A DNA stretch of 64,000 nt from Coptis chinensis (taxonomy: Eukaryota; Streptophyta; Magnoliopsida; Ranunculales; Ranunculaceae). The notes under the pieces are model-generated. The model had not been told where the DNA came from and did not search any database. It worked only from the letters and a program-made list of their open reading frames with translations. Of this stretch, positions 44,213 through 56,703 are shown piece after piece. The DNA is taken from the NCBI GenBank assembly GCA_015680905.1, contig CM027378.1, positions 54,647,501 through 54,711,500 of the forward strand. Direction: 5' to 3'. The position numbers were made by a program, and so were the translations under genes. Position 1 is the first letter of the stretch; each line of letters starts with the position of its first letter.

Positions 44213-45425
44213 TGATGCAAATGTAGTGTGTGAAATTCTAGATAGGCGTGTTATATTTATTTCTACTGAAAAACAAGCCTGATTATACTAGAATTAAAAC
44301 TCCTCGACGAGAACAGGAGGAGTGGAAGAAGGAGTACTGAATGCCTCCTTGCTTACAGCGTTTGAATAGCGTCTTGTATACGCGATTTAAGTGTATTTAA
44401 CAAGTTAGAAACACTTAATAACTTTAAGGAAAAAAAATATGCATTTACCTATGAAAATTGGGCTGTTCGGATGAATTTTCCTTGTTGGGCGCGGGTAGGG
44501 GCAGGCGGGTTGGGCAAGGCTCAAGGTAAGTTGAAATTACAGTGAATAAGGGCGGGTCGCGCTCAACATGGGCGCGGGCGCGCTCCAGGGTTTTCAAGTT
44601 TTAGGCCTTTTATCGTACTCCAAAAAATCTGAAATTTTTACAATAATTTGCTAAGACGCCTATCAAGTAGCCTGTAAAATTTCAGATCGATCGGAGCAGT
44701 GAAAGTCCCTCTACAGCCCTCCAAAGTTTGCGAAACCGTTTTCGGACACAATACAAACAACCGAATGGTTAACCCATCAAAACAAATCCACAAATTTCCA
44801 AATTTTTACTGGAGACTCCTGAGAGATTCTAGTTGTTCCTGTAAAAAGTTTAGAGCAATTGGAGTTCTACAACCTCTCCTTATTGGATGGTGTTCCAGAT
44901 ATTAAGTGTTTGCAACACTGCAGAAACACACTGGAAACAATCTACTATTTAGGAGGTCAAAACAAATCAAAAACTCATCAAATTTTTACTACAAACTCCT
45001 GGATTAGGATAGATACTTCTGTAAAAATTATAGAATTTTTAGAACTCCTTAAGTAACCTTACTTGTCTGTTTTTCAAGAACATACGGTGTGAAAACTGAA
45101 ATGCAGTACTGTAAAAAGATCGTATTTGTTTTACAAGGTAAACCAACTCTGAAAAATCTGAAAATATTCCAGTAAATCAACAACACATTAAATAATATGT
45201 ATGAAAATTTTCAGAATTTTCGAAAATTTAGAAATACCTTCACCGCAGTGTTTTTCTCTGTGAATCCGCAGCCCCTATGCCTGAAGCAGTGAGAGCAGTT
45301 CGAAAATTCAAGAAACAAGAATGAAAAATTAAAAGGGTGGGTGGTTAGAGAATGGGGGATTGCCCCTTGGATTCAAGCAATTGAATTCTTGTCATGAACG
45401 AGATTAAGATGGCAGCGGCGCCATT
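44213..45425 (-). other. Long leader of Ath-5 with primer site
   Basis: About 1.2 kb, twice the length in Ath-2, 3 and 4. It holds a GC-rich array (44486-44590), a plus-strand G-run motif (45335-45358) and the primer site (45408-45423). The extra 44600-45300 is AT-rich and contains two diverged direct repeats (starting near 44802 and 44981, both with AATTTTTACT and CTCCT). Not recognised. Confidence 0.6.
45408..45423 (-). other. Primer binding site (tRNA-Asp), Ath-5
   Basis: TGGCGCCGCTGCCATC on the minus strand, identical to those of Ath-2, 3 and 4, showing that this variant kept the same primer. Confidence 0.9.
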
Positions 45426-46420
45426 TTATAACCCGTAAAAACAATATAACACTAATACTAATGTTAACAAGAACACTAATACGTAATCCTACCGTTCTTA
45501 CGTTTAAATCAATTCTTCTTACTCTCAAAACAAAACATGCAATATAATGAGTAAGGAATTCGTTCCACTCTTAAACCTTCAAGACTTAAATAGAATTCAA
45601 CTAATCAAACCCAAAAGGAACAATGGTGAGAGTGATGTGTTTGGTGTGAAATTTCTATACTACCATTCTCAACACAAGAACAATAATAACAATAAGACAT
45701 AATTAAATTAATTGAATTTAAAACTAAGATTGTGAATAAAGATAATTAACTTTATTGATCTAATAAAAAATAACAATGATATGATTGAATGAATAACAAC
45801 TATTTTATTTATCTAATGAATGATATTCAATGATTTAAATAACTAATCTAAAACAAAGAATGAAACTAATTAATGGAATGAAAGCTAAGTAATTAACTAA
45901 TCTAGATCTATCTTTTTCTAACCCTAAACTCCATTAACATTAGCTTCCTAACCTAACTGCCATTAACAAAGAGCTAAGCTTTTTTTTTTATACTTCCAGA
46001 TCCAAAAATCGTGCATGGGCTTGGAGCCATGTTTTGGGCCGGAAAATCGGGCCCAAAACCCAATTTCTTTAGTCCAAAAAGGCCTCTTCAGCTGCAGTTG
46101 GCTTCCACAGACTTTTCGTCCACTTCTGCTCCTCTGATTGTGTCAAGGCTTGGACCATTGCAAAGCTCTTTCCGAGCCGGTCGTTTTGACATAAGGTAGG
46201 CCTCAATCCGAGGTCTGAGTCCAAAGATATGGCATTCGGAAGTTCTGCTGACTTTTGCTCCTTTATCTCGCTAAAGTGGCACATTTCTGCACATAATGGA
46301 CCTTGAAGCCTGAAATGCATAAAAACACGTAATCACTATTAACTCTTACTTATTATTCACATAATTGGTCTAACAGTATGATTATTAAGGGGTTAAAACT
46401 ACAGTTTTGGGCTCTTATCA
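45426..46420 (-). repeat. 5' LTR of Ath-5
   Basis: 995 bp ending GGGCTCTTATCA, followed by ACATC. The U3 side is nearly identical to the 3' LTR; the U5 side (45426-45784) is divergent and shorter. Confidence 0.9.
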
Positions 46421-47280
46421 ACATCCGTGGCACAATAAATACCTAACCAACCAAGACGTAATGGGAGTGTCGATAAACGCCATTGCAAATCACTGAAGTT
46501 AGGACCATCAGAAACCACAATACCCTGGAGAACACTGTAGAGATGTCGATCAAAAGTCTTAGCTGCCTCTCTAAAAAGGGATGGTAGACAAGTACGAATC
46601 GTAATGACCAACTTAGAGACCCCAGCAAAAGCACGTAAGAGAGCTAACTCACACTGTGGATCTTCTAATATAGCTAAATGGTCCATCAAAGTCACAACCT
46701 TTTCAACACGCTTGCGAGCAAGGCCCGTGACAAAGGATGAATTAGTGCTAACCGCACCTCCAAGCAATCTGACTCCCTACTGAGGACAGGACAAATCTGA
46801 AAGAAAGAGACCAGGAGTAGAGTGGCGTGGATCCAGTGATGGCCAAAATATCTCAATTTTAGCCACATTAAGAACCTGCCCGTAAGAAGGTCCTTTTTCC
46901 TGAATCATACCTAAAGCTGTCGCCACCTGTTCTATATCTCCGATTAGAGTCCTATCATCTAGATACCAAGCCTGTAGCAATAACTGACAACTATACTAGA
47001 TCCGTAGAATCAGGGGATACAACACAAGTGCAAATAGAAGGGGACCCAAAGGGTCGCCTTGCTGGACCCCAATAGCATACCATATGTAGCCATCCCCAAA
47101 ATATAACCTCGCGGGTTGACAATACAAGTACTCAACCCAAGGGGTAATAGCTCGGCAATGGATACGAACCTCTCTCAACATGGTAGTCTGATCAACCATG
47201 TTAAAAGCATTCTGAAAATCTATAAGTAGCATCGAAAGAGAGGTACTGTCACTGTTAGCATACACTATAGGGTTGCCATA
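46421..47280 (-). pseudogene. LINE LN-1, reverse transcriptase part
   Basis: 5'-truncated LINE RT on the minus strand. It shows MLLIDFQNAFNMVDQTTMLR, GVQQGDPLGPLLFALVLYPL, the catalytic AWYLDDRTLIGD (YLDD at 46954-46965), KIEIFWPSLDPR, LLGGAVSTNSS and DLQWRLSTLPLRLGWLGIYC. Two in-frame TAG stops interrupt it (near 46990 and 46775); no frame change is needed across the part. It ends at the Ath-5 target site and continues at 35181. This sequence type is often labelled only 'reverse transcriptase domain protein' in plant annotations. Confidence 0.85.
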
Positions 47281-48790
47281 TTATTTTTTTATTTTTATGA
47301 ATAAGGTTTAATATAAAGGAAAATGATAAAGCAATAAAAACATAAATCACTCCATAGAGAAACATGACTCAAAAACTGAGAAAACATGTAAGCGTGGAAA
47401 GCGTAAATTATGTTAAATGTGGACTTAGGATCCGGTACTTATAGCCACACATTCCAGGAGGAGGGCCCGGTTACCTTAATGGTGCACTTACCAATATATG
47501 GAAATGAGAGGAAGTACACCAAACATCAAAAGCCAGTCCTTATAGACAGGGTCCTATAAAAGGACATCCTCCACATCTAGGGATATTAACTCAAGAAAAT
47601 GTTTTAAACATTAGTCATTAACGTGAAATGTATTGTTGTCTTTGGGATTTACTAAGGTGATTGCCCCGTAAGAGGTGACTTCAGTAATCAGAAAAGAACC
47701 AGACCAAAGGGTTTTTAATTTCCCTGGGAAAATATGCAAATGGGAGTTGTAAAGCAAAACCTTTTGACCAACTACAAACTTTTTATCCAAAATCTGTTTA
47801 TCATGAACACGTTTCATCTTAGCTTTATAATCCTTCGCGAGATTATAAGAATCTCTACGAATTTCTTCAAGCTCATTTTATTACAATTTGTGTTTGACAC
47901 CCGCCTCATCAAAATTGAAGTTCAGGCCTTTTATAGCCCACATAGCACTGTGCTCCAATTCAACGGGCAAGTGACATAGTTTTCCAAACACAAGTCTAAA
48001 AGGAGACATTCCTATAAGAGTTTTAAAAGTTGTCCGATATGCCCATAAGGCAGCTGTTAGACGCTTAGACCAATCATTCCGATCAGGATTTACTATCGTT
48101 TCCAATATTTTTTTAATTTCCCTATTAGAGACTTCTACTTGGCCACTAGTTTGTGGATTATAAGGAGTTGCCACCTTATGGGTAACTCCGTACTTCTTAA
48201 CTAAAGAAGCAATAACTCTATTGCAAAAATGTGTTCCGCTATCATTGATGATGGCTTTAGGGATGCCAAACCGACAGAAAATGTATTCCTTAACAAAAAA
48301 AAACACAACTTTCTTATGGTCATTGCTACGGCAAGCCATGACCTCTATCCATTTGGAAACGTAGTCCATGGCAATAAAAATATAAATAAAACCGTGGGAA
48401 ATAGGAAAAGGACTCATGAAATCAATGCCCCATACATCAAAAATTTCCACTACCATAATGGGATTTAAAGGTATCATATTACGTTTAGTGATACGCCCAA
48501 GTTGTTGGTAGTGAACACACGTCTTGTAATGAACTTGGGCCTCTTTAAAAAGAGTAGGCCAATAGAAACCACATTGAAGAACTTTAGCTACCGTTTTTAT
48601 ACCACTAAAATGGCCACCACACTCTTTGTCATGGTAGAAGGATAAAACCTCATTATATTCCCACTGGGGAATATAACGACGAATAATCTGATCTGCACAA
48701 TACGTAAAAAGGTAGGGCTCATCCTAGTAGTATAGCTTAACTCTGGCCAAAAAAAAATTTACGTTTATTCTTTCACCAAATATCAGGAAT
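47281..48790 (-). pseudogene. Integrase remnant and spacer, Ath-4
   Basis: The open stretch 48477-47881 shows [30 protein letters not shown] and [16 protein letters not shown]; the C-terminal module ([19 protein letters not shown]) is at 47611-47817. The zinc-binding region lies near 48500-48680. The spacer begins near 47560 and stops at 47281, where LN-1 intervenes. Broken, few breaks. Confidence 0.85.
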
Positions 48791-48899
48791 AATATCAGAA
48801 ACTAAATAATTCACAATGTCGACATACCAAAGTGCAGAAAAGATAGAATAAAGATGCGCATCAGGAAAAGAATTAGGTATGGACTCAGAATCACTATCA

Positions 48900-50252
48900 C
48901 TATCGTTTGTTAGTCTAGATAAGTGATCGACAACTACATTTTCGACCCCTCATTTATCCTTAATTTCTAGGGTAAACTCTTGCAGGAGAAGAATCTATCA
49001 GATCAATCTTTGTTTAGCTAGAATGTACCTAAGAGCTGCATGGTCCGTGTAGACTAAGATCTTTGTACTAACCAAATAAGGAAGGAACTTATCTAAAGCA
49101 TAAACCACAGCTAAAAATTCCTTTTCCGTAGTAGTGTAATTTCTTTGAGCATTATTTAAAGTTTTACTAGCATAATAAATAACGGTGGACTTATCATCTA
49201 GGTTTTGGCCTAACGCAGCACCAACAGCATAATCGCTAGCGTGACATATAAGTTCGAAAGGTTTAGACCAATCGAGAGGTTGTATAATCGGTGCAGATAT
49301 TAAAGCGGCTTTTAAAAGTAGATTAGTTAAAGGCCTATTTGCAGTCATAATTAAAAGCTTGTTTGTATTCATAATTGAAATCAAATATGGCATCTTTTAA
49401 AAGAAGATTAGTTAAAAGCCTAGCTATTTTCGAAAAATCCTTGATAAAATACCTATAGAAACCTGCATGGTCTAAAAATGCTCTAATGTCACGGATAGTT
49501 CGTGGTATACTTAAAGACGCTATTTTATCTAATTTGGCCTTATCTACTTCTATGCTATCACTAGATACAATATGACCTAGCATTATTCCTCTTTTGACCA
49601 TAAAATGACATTTTTCCCAATTTAAAACCAGATTCTTCGCCGCACACCGTGTCAACACCTTGGAAAGGTTAGACAGGCATTCACTAAAAGAGTCTCCATA
49701 GATAGAAAAATCATCTATGAAAACTTCAATGAAGTGCTCCACCATGTCACTAAAGATATAAAGCATACACTGCTGGAAGGTACCAGGAGCATTACAAAGG
49801 CCAAAAAACATTCGTTTATAGGCATATGTTCTAAAAGAACATGTGAAGGTAGTCTTGTCTTGGTCATCAAGATCGATAATGATCAGAAAATAGCTAGAGT
49901 AGCCATCTAAAAAATAATAATAAGCATGACCAGCTAGACGTTCGAGCATCTGATCAATAAAGGGTAAAGGAAAGTGATCCTTTCGTGTCATGGCGTTTAA
50001 GTGTCTGTAGTTAATACAAATCCTCCATTTCATAGGAACTTCTGTGGAAACATATTCACCCGCAGCATTACACACAATGGTAACCCCCAATTTCTTAGGA
50101 ACTATGTGAATGGGACTTACCCATTCGCTATCGAAGATGGGATATATGATACCTGCATCGAGTAACTGTAAGATTTCTTCCCTGACCACCTCTTTTATGG
50201 CAGGCTTCAAGCAACGCTGAGGTTTGCGTGAAGTCTTCTCATTATCCTCCAA
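48900..50252 (-). pseudogene. RT and RNase H remnant, Ath-4
   Basis: A 305-codon open stretch (50252-49335) runs from KEVVREEILQLLDAGIIYPI through WRICINYRHLNAMTRKDHFP and the FIDD box (49710-49721) to FLDHAGFYRYFIKDFSKIAR. RNase H ([32 protein letters not shown]) is in 49393-48998. Broken, few breaks. Confidence 0.88.
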
Positions 50253-51100
50253 ATGTATGCGATGTGTGCATACACTAGGGTCAATCCCCTTAATGTCGTC
50301 TAGGGACCAACCGATCGCAGAACAATGTTCCCTAATCAGCAGACAACTGAGAAGATATGATCACCAGATGACTACCATCTGGATCAAGTTGAATATACTT
50401 CAACTCAGTAGGAAGAGGTTTAAGCACAGGGGTGGGAGGAATGGGTAGAAAGGCTTTTGGAAGGTCCTCGTCTTGAGTAGTGAAGCATTGGTTAGGTAAG
50501 AGGTCTTCAAACTCAGAAGGTGAAGCTACAGAAGGATCTAAGATAGGAGTAGACTCGAAGAGGGCATTGACTTCCTCTTCGTATGAGTCATCGTCGAAGT
50601 CAGAACTTCTAAAAGAGTGGAATTGGTGCATCTGATTTTTTGAAAACGTGTTATTAACATAATCTTGAGTTAAGCTCCCGATCATGCTAACTTCTCCATC
50701 GATAGTCATATCGTGTAACTATTGCATCATTTTGAAAACATTTACCTCAATAGAAAAATGGACAAATGACATGGACATCGAACCATCACGGCAGTTTATG
50801 AATGCGTTAGCAGTTGCCAAGAAAGGACGCCCTAAGATGATAAGAATAGAGTCGTTAGCAATTTCTGTGTTGAGGATAATGAAGTCGGCTGGGTAGTAAA
50901 ATTCTTGAACATTATCCAACACATTTTCGACCACACCCTTAGGATACTTAATAGAACGGTCAGCTAATTACAACATCATTTTAGTTGGTTGCATCTCTTG
51001 TAGATCTATTTGTTTATATAGATAATATAAGAGTAAGTTAACACTCTCCCCCAGGTGTAATAGAGTAGTTGTCGTGTGAGTATCCCCGAAGGTGCATTAT
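50253..51100 (-). pseudogene. Protease remnant and linker, Ath-4
   Basis: Contains IILGRPFLATANAFINCRDG (50719-50934) and the acidic linker IDGEVSMIGSLTQDYVNNTF down to LPTELKYIQLDPDGSH (50709-50332). Broken. Confidence 0.8.
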
Positions 51101-53065
51101 ACAATAGGATAACCAGGGTCCTTATACTTAACAATTCCATTATGTTCAGATAGAGTTAAAAACTGTTCAGTTAAAAAGGCGTCTTTTGGAATATTTGTTT
51201 TCCGCCTAGTAGTGCACAACTCTTTTAGAAATTTGGCATGTTGTGGTAATTTTGTAATAGCTTCAAGAAAAGGTGGGTTTATCGTTAGATTTATAAAAAC
51301 TTTCCTAATCTTGTCAAAATTTGTATCCTTGCTTAACATGGCTAGTCTCTAGGGAAATGGTGGTTTCTCTCTATATTTAACATATGGATCAATAAGACTT
51401 TTAACCTTGGCCACTTTTCTCTCAGGTTGTGGTTTAACTGGTACGTCTAGGAGTAGGATCTTCAGTTTCTATATCTGTATCTAGTAATTTTTCTTTTTCA
51501 ACGACCACTGGTGGTGTATTAATCAGCATAGTTACGGCGTTATCAACCACTCTACTAGAACGGAGAGTGATGATGGCATTTAACTCACCTACATTAAAAT
51601 TTACATTACTAGTATTGTCGGTTACTTCAAAGGTTATGTTTGGCATTTTTGGATTTGGTTTAGCTTGACCTGGAAACACACCTTTTGGCTGGGCTTTCTC
51701 TTGGGTTAACTGTTGTATGGATTGTTGTACGGATTGTAAAATCTGTTAGTTAGCTTTCATGTAAGCTTCGAAATGATCTGGTTGTGAAGGTGTAGTGGCC
51801 ACAGGTGGTGTAACAAGAACTATCTCATGTTGATTATTAATAGGTGGGTTGCGATAGTTGTTATTAACCAGAACGATATCTCTATTATTATTATAATTAC
51901 CTTGTCCTTGTCCTTATCTCAGTGGAGCTTGGTTGTAGTTGTTCACTGGTCTAATATTTTGATTATTAAACCCTGAAGGTGTAACTTATTGTTGATTATT
52001 TCACTAACCGAAGTTGGGGTTTTGTCTCCAAGGTGGGTTAGGTTCGCTATTAATGGAACAAATATTGTCCGACTGTGTGGATGGTTGTTCATAGACGAGA
52101 GGACAATTAGAGTTGGGATGCTCAGGACTCAAATGGAAATTACTTGGAAGAGAGTTGATGTTCATGATAGGAGTAGGCTTATATTGAACATAAATGGCTT
52201 CTAGTTTTTTTGTGTAGGATTCGATTAGAGTTCTAAGCTTAGGATCAGGTTTAACCTCAAACATACTGGCAACCTTAACTGTTGAAGAAGAATTTGCGGA
52301 GTGGGGGATGTCATTACCCCCCCCCCCCCCCTGATTGATTATTATTACGTTTAGATTGATCTTCTAAAAACCTATAAGCCTCTGAGGCTCCTTTACTAAG
52401 GAAACTACCCCAGTCATTATATCAAGAACCTCTTTATGATGATGTAAAAACCCCTTGAAAAAGGCACGAACAAGCATGTCTTTCTCAAGGTTATGATGTG
52501 GACACTCTATGAGAAGATCAGTGAAACGATTCCAGGCCTCTGAAAAGGATTCATGAGGATTCTGGCGGAAGAAATTAATCTTTTGAACCATTTCATATGT
52601 CTTCAGTGGTGGATAAAGCTGTTCCATGAATAATTGAACAAGTTTGGTCCATAAGTCCACAGAATTAGGCGCTTGGGCAGTTAACAAAGATGTCGCCTTA
52701 TCGGCTAGGGTGAAAGGAAACACCCTTAGTGTAATTTGTTCCGAACCTACGGTAGGATGATGAAATGTGATAAGAACTTGTTCTATCTTACGCATATGCT
52801 GATAAGGCTTCTCGTGGTCTAACCCATGAAAAACTGGTGACAAATTAAATATATTCAGGGGAATTCAAAAATCCCCCACTGGGTCTGCAAGAACGATGCA
52901 TGATTTAGGGCTATCGTTTAGGGCTTTGTAAAAATCAGAGAGAGGAATCTCTGTTTCTTCAGCCATTGGTGCAGGTGTAGTATGTAATATTCTAGATAGG
53001 CGTGTGTGTTGACATTTACGGTAGATAACGTTAGATGGTTTACTCTTACCGGACCTTAATCTCAT
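51101..53065 (-). pseudogene. gag remnant, Ath-4
   Basis: MRLRSGKSKPSNVIYRKCQH starts at 53065; the capsid-like block (FHGLDHEKPYQHMRKIEQ to FSEAWNRFTDLLIECPHHNL) is open from 52843 to 52364. The knuckle region is near 52100-52180, followed by a shortened Q/N-rich part, and NPPFLEAITKLPQHAKFLKE at 51220-51290. A run of 14 C lies at 52318-52331. Broken. Confidence 0.82.
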
Positions 53066-53570
53066 GCAAGGCTAAGGCCAATATGAAAAAACCACTAACA
53101 ACAGTCAAACAATAACCTGATATGCTAGAATTAAAACTCCTCTGATAGTAGAGACGAGGAGTGAAAGAAGGAGTACATGAATGTCTCCTTGCTATGCGTA
53201 TGAATAGCGGCTTTGGTACGCGATCTCAGTGTATTGAAGAAGTTCGGAACACTGAATAGTAAAAATAACTTAAACAAAACGAGAGCCGGTGACTAACCTA
53301 TGAAAATCAGGCTTCTTCAAAAGGGGCACGGGCGCGCTCAATGTACTTGTTCGAAGAAATTTTTTCCAGTAACAAGAGGGCGGGCACGCTCAAATAATAG
53401 AGTTAAGAGGGCGCGTGCGCGCTCAAGGTATTGTTCCAAAAAAATTTTTTGAAAAGCAATACCACAGTTAGAACCAAACAATCGGGTGGGTGGGTGAAAT
53501 GGGATATTGGAAGAATTGAAAACACAATTGGAAACTAATCTAACAAAAGTAAGATGGCAGCGGCGCCATT
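53066..53570 (-). other. Leader of Ath-4 with primer site
   Basis: GC-rich units at 53325-53430, a four-run G motif on the plus strand (53484-53503) and the tRNA-Asp primer site TGGCGCCGCTGCCATC at 53553-53568, two bases from the LTR. Confidence 0.75.
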
Positions 53571-54824
53571 TGATAATTATAAAAACTCATTTTTACTATA
53601 TCTTAACTAATTATGCTAAGAAGTAAAAACATAAATTTACTCTAGTTGTTTATCAAAGTTCTACTCTCGATTATCTTATAATAAAAGGGAGTCAGAATTC
53701 GTTCCACTCCTAGTTTCTTAGACATAATAATTTCTCTAAGTTAACAATTCTATAATATCAATGAGATCAATAATTGAATTATACTAATATGGTGAAAATA
53801 GCTAATGAAAATAGGCAAATTTATATTATGGCAATTTAATTAGAAGATGTGAATAAGAAGAAGAAATTAGGGGGATTTGATTCCACCTTGATTAATTTTA
53901 ATATGCTAGCATAGATTTGTTGTAATCCGAATCTTTATGTTTTCATATAAATGTTAGGTCTTTTTAATCTCTAATTATTCATGACATTCTCATAGTGAAT
54001 TAATTTCCTTCTAGAGTAGAATAGATTACTACAAGTATTCTATACTAACAAATCAAGTCTTCATCAAAGCTTTAATAAAACCCCTCTAATGGAGATTTAG
54101 CTAAGATTCATTAGACTATCATAATTAAAATATTAAGAATAAGACATAATTAAAACAATATAAATAACTTGGCTTTATTAATGGTGTCTAGGCTAGAAAA
54201 TAATAATTAAGTTTAAAACTAAGAAGAAAACTAATTTATCATCTAATGATAGGATCCTTAGAGTTGTGCCTTAGTCTTCTTTATATATGAGAGGGCTAGG
54301 TCTACAATTTCGGGCATGGGCTTTGGGGCTATGTTTTGGGCCACTAAATCAAGCCCAAAACCTAATTACTTAAGTCCAAAAAGGGTTTCTCTATTGGAAA
54401 TTACTGCAACAGCATTTTCATTTACTTTTACTCCTCTGATTGGATCAAGGCCTAGATCATTAGAAATCTCTTTCCGAACTGATCGTTTTGACATATAGTA
54501 GGTCCAATTCCGATGTCTGAGTCCAAAGATACGACCTGCGAAAGTTCTGTTGACTTTTATGATCTATTTCTACCCGCGTTAACTTTGACTGGGCTTTAAA
54601 AAAGTTTTTTCTCCTTGAAACTTAGGCTTTAATCATAGAACTTCTTAGCAACCAACTTTTGCTCCTTTATCTTGCAAAAGTGACATATTTCTTCCCATAT
54701 TTTACTCCAATACCTGAAATACACAAAAGCACGTAAACAACACTAACTCATATTTATTATAAACATAATTGATTTAAATGTAATATTATTAAGGGGTTAA
54801 AACTATAGTTTTGGCCTCTTATTA
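53571..54824 (-). repeat. 5' LTR of Ath-4
   Basis: 1254 bp starting TGATAATTAT beside the primer site; the high end is slightly eroded. More diverged than the Ath-3 LTRs, in line with an older insertion. It abuts the L1-like fragment at 54825. No partner 3' LTR remains. Confidence 0.85.
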
Positions 54825-55205
54825 CACTGTTTGGCATGGAGGATAACAAGTCACCAGGTTCTAATGGGTTTAATGCTTGCTTCTTCAAAAAGTGTTGGTA
54901 AACTATTGGGGATGATTTCATATGAACTATCAAGTATATTTTCACACACAAGAAATTGCCAGGAAAGATAAACGCTACGCTGCTATGTCTTATTCCAAAA
55001 ATGAAGAATGCTTCAAATGCTAGCTCCTTTAGACCTATTGCCTGCTGTAATATCATATATAAATGTGTTTCTAAAGTTCTAACAAATAGGATGAAGAATT
55101 GTATAGCGTCGTTGATTTCTGCGTCCCAATCTGTTTTTGTTCCTGGGAGGTCTATCCAGGATAACCTTCTCCTTGCTCATGAATTGCTTAGAGGGTATGA
55201 TAATC
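54825..55205 (+). pseudogene. L1-like LINE RT fragment LN-2
   Basis: 381 bp, plus strand. The translated frame reads FGMEDNKSPGSNGFNACFF, then CLIPKMKNASNASSFRPIAC, CNIIYKCVSKVLTNRMKN and SVFVPGRSIQDNLLLAHELL, the N-terminal RT blocks of plant L1-type LINEs. Two in-frame stops lie near 54898 and 54928. Both ends are cut by Athila LTRs (Ath-4 on the left, Ath-6 on the right), so it is the older host sequence for both insertions. Confidence 0.85.
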
Positions 55206-56703
55206 TGATAAAATTGAATATAATTCTACTCCGAATAAATAATGAATATCAAACGGAAGTAAAACTAAAACTTTATCGTATACTATTTATCAAAGATTTC
55301 TACTCTCGATACTATTGAAGTAGAGTTTGAATAGAAGATTCGTTCTACTCCTAGTTCTTTAGCATTCCAGTTTTCTACGACTATCAATCCTACCAAAGTC
55401 AATAAGAGTTTTACGAAGGAATTATACTACGATGTGAATTCTAAGAACAAGATACTAACTATAATGATTCAACTACGAAATGCTACGGAATACTAAAGTT
55501 TGAATCTAGAATAAGAATTAGGGGGGAATTGAATCCACCTTGAATCCAACTTAATAAACTAGCATAGACTGTTGTAATCCAATTCTTAACGTAAGAATTG
55601 GTCGTTCTAATCCCTAATTATACATGGCATCTCTACCAATTCATAACTAGCATGTGAGAAAGTCCAACCCATTCTCATGGTGAATTAACGACCTTCTAGA
55701 GTGGAATAGACTCTTACAACGATTCTAAACTACACAATCAAGGTTTCATCAAACCCCTCTAATGGAGGTTTAGCCTTGATTCATCAAACTATCATTTCCA
55801 TATGAATTAAAACTAGACATCATATAAATATTCTAACTTTACTAATTTAACTAATCAATAGATTCAAATCTAAATTAACAACTAAGAAATGAAATTGATA
55901 ACTAAATAATTAAACTAGATTATGATTAACTAATTAGCAATTGAAGATAACTAATTTATGAATTTAACAATACTAAAACTAAACAAGTATTGAATCAATA
56001 AACTAAATCAGAATTAAAGATGAATACTTTATTATAAAACTAAATGTCATTCTAAATTAATCATTTACGTGTTCTAACTAATCTATTACAAAGTAAAAAC
56101 TAGATCTAAAACAATAATTAACAACTAATTAATTGAATAAAACTCAAAACTAGATCTAGAACTAAGCTTTAATGGCCACCTTCTATCCTAACCTAATTGA
56201 TACTTCAGAGCTAAGTCTTCTGTGTGGAAATGGAGGAGACCAGATCCATATTTTCGTGCATGGGTTGAGGGTCCATGTTTTGGGCCGGAAAATTGAGCCC
56301 AAAGCCCAATTTTTTTAGTCCACAGGGCCCTTTTCAGCTGGTTTTGACTTCAATAGGATTTTCGTCCAATTATACTCCTCTGATTAGGTCAAAGTTTAGA
56401 CTATTGGAAAGCTCTTTCCGAGCCAGTCATTTTGACATAAGGTACGCCCAATTCCGAGGCCTGAGTCCAAAGATACGGTCTTTGGAAGTTTTGCTAACTT
56501 TTGTGTGCTGTTTCTGCCCGTCTTAGCCATTAATCACAGAACTTCTTAGCAACCAACTCTTGCTCCTTTATATCACCAAAGTGGCACATTTGTGCACATA
56601 ATTGACTTCAATGCCTGAAATACATAAAAACACATAATTAGCATTAACTCTTATTTATTACTTGCATAATTGGTCTAAAAGTATTATTGTTAAAGGGTTA
56701 AAA
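55206..56703 (-). repeat. 3' LTR of Ath-6
   Basis: About 1.5 kb. Starts TGATAAAATT at 55206; the high end near 56703 is eroded but is followed by the polypurine signal. It shares the internal block near 56250-56470 (GGGCC motifs, ACATAAGGTA) with the other LTRs. Confidence 0.75.

Larger units (their letters stand above)
36450..46420 (-). mobile_element. Ath-5, large non-autonomous Athila variant
   Basis: 9971 bp, flanked by perfect ACATC duplications (36445-36449 and 46421-46425), inserted in LN-1. Parts in reading order: 5' LTR, primer site, an unusually long leader, gag, protease, ORF-D (not seen in other copies), a G-tract, ORF-Y, 3' module, polypurine tract, 3' LTR. No RT, RNase H, integrase or ORF-X is recognisable, so it would have depended on proteins of other copies. 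The U3 halves of the LTRs differ by about 2 percent, suggesting an age near that of Ath-3. The remaining frames are broken in about ten places. Confidence 0.9.
30208..54824 (-). mobile_element. Ath-4, Athila-type element carrying later insertions
   Basis: Reading from the 5' LTR (53571-54824): leader, gag, protease, RT, RNase H, integrase (to about 47570), the T-rich spacer interrupted by LINE LN-1 (34150-47280), the rest of the spacer, ORF-X (interrupted by a solo LTR at 31156-32413) and the start of the ORF-Y module. It stops at the junction near 30207, so ORF-Y, 3' module and 3' LTR are absent. Without insertions about 10 kb remain. Broken, well over ten breaks. It is older than LN-1, Ath-5 and two solo LTRs. 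Confidence 0.85.

Noticed and set aside
52318-52331. C14 run as a functional G-tract of the polypurine type
   Set aside because: It lies inside gag and other copies have only short C runs there; more likely homopolymer expansion or a sequencing effect.
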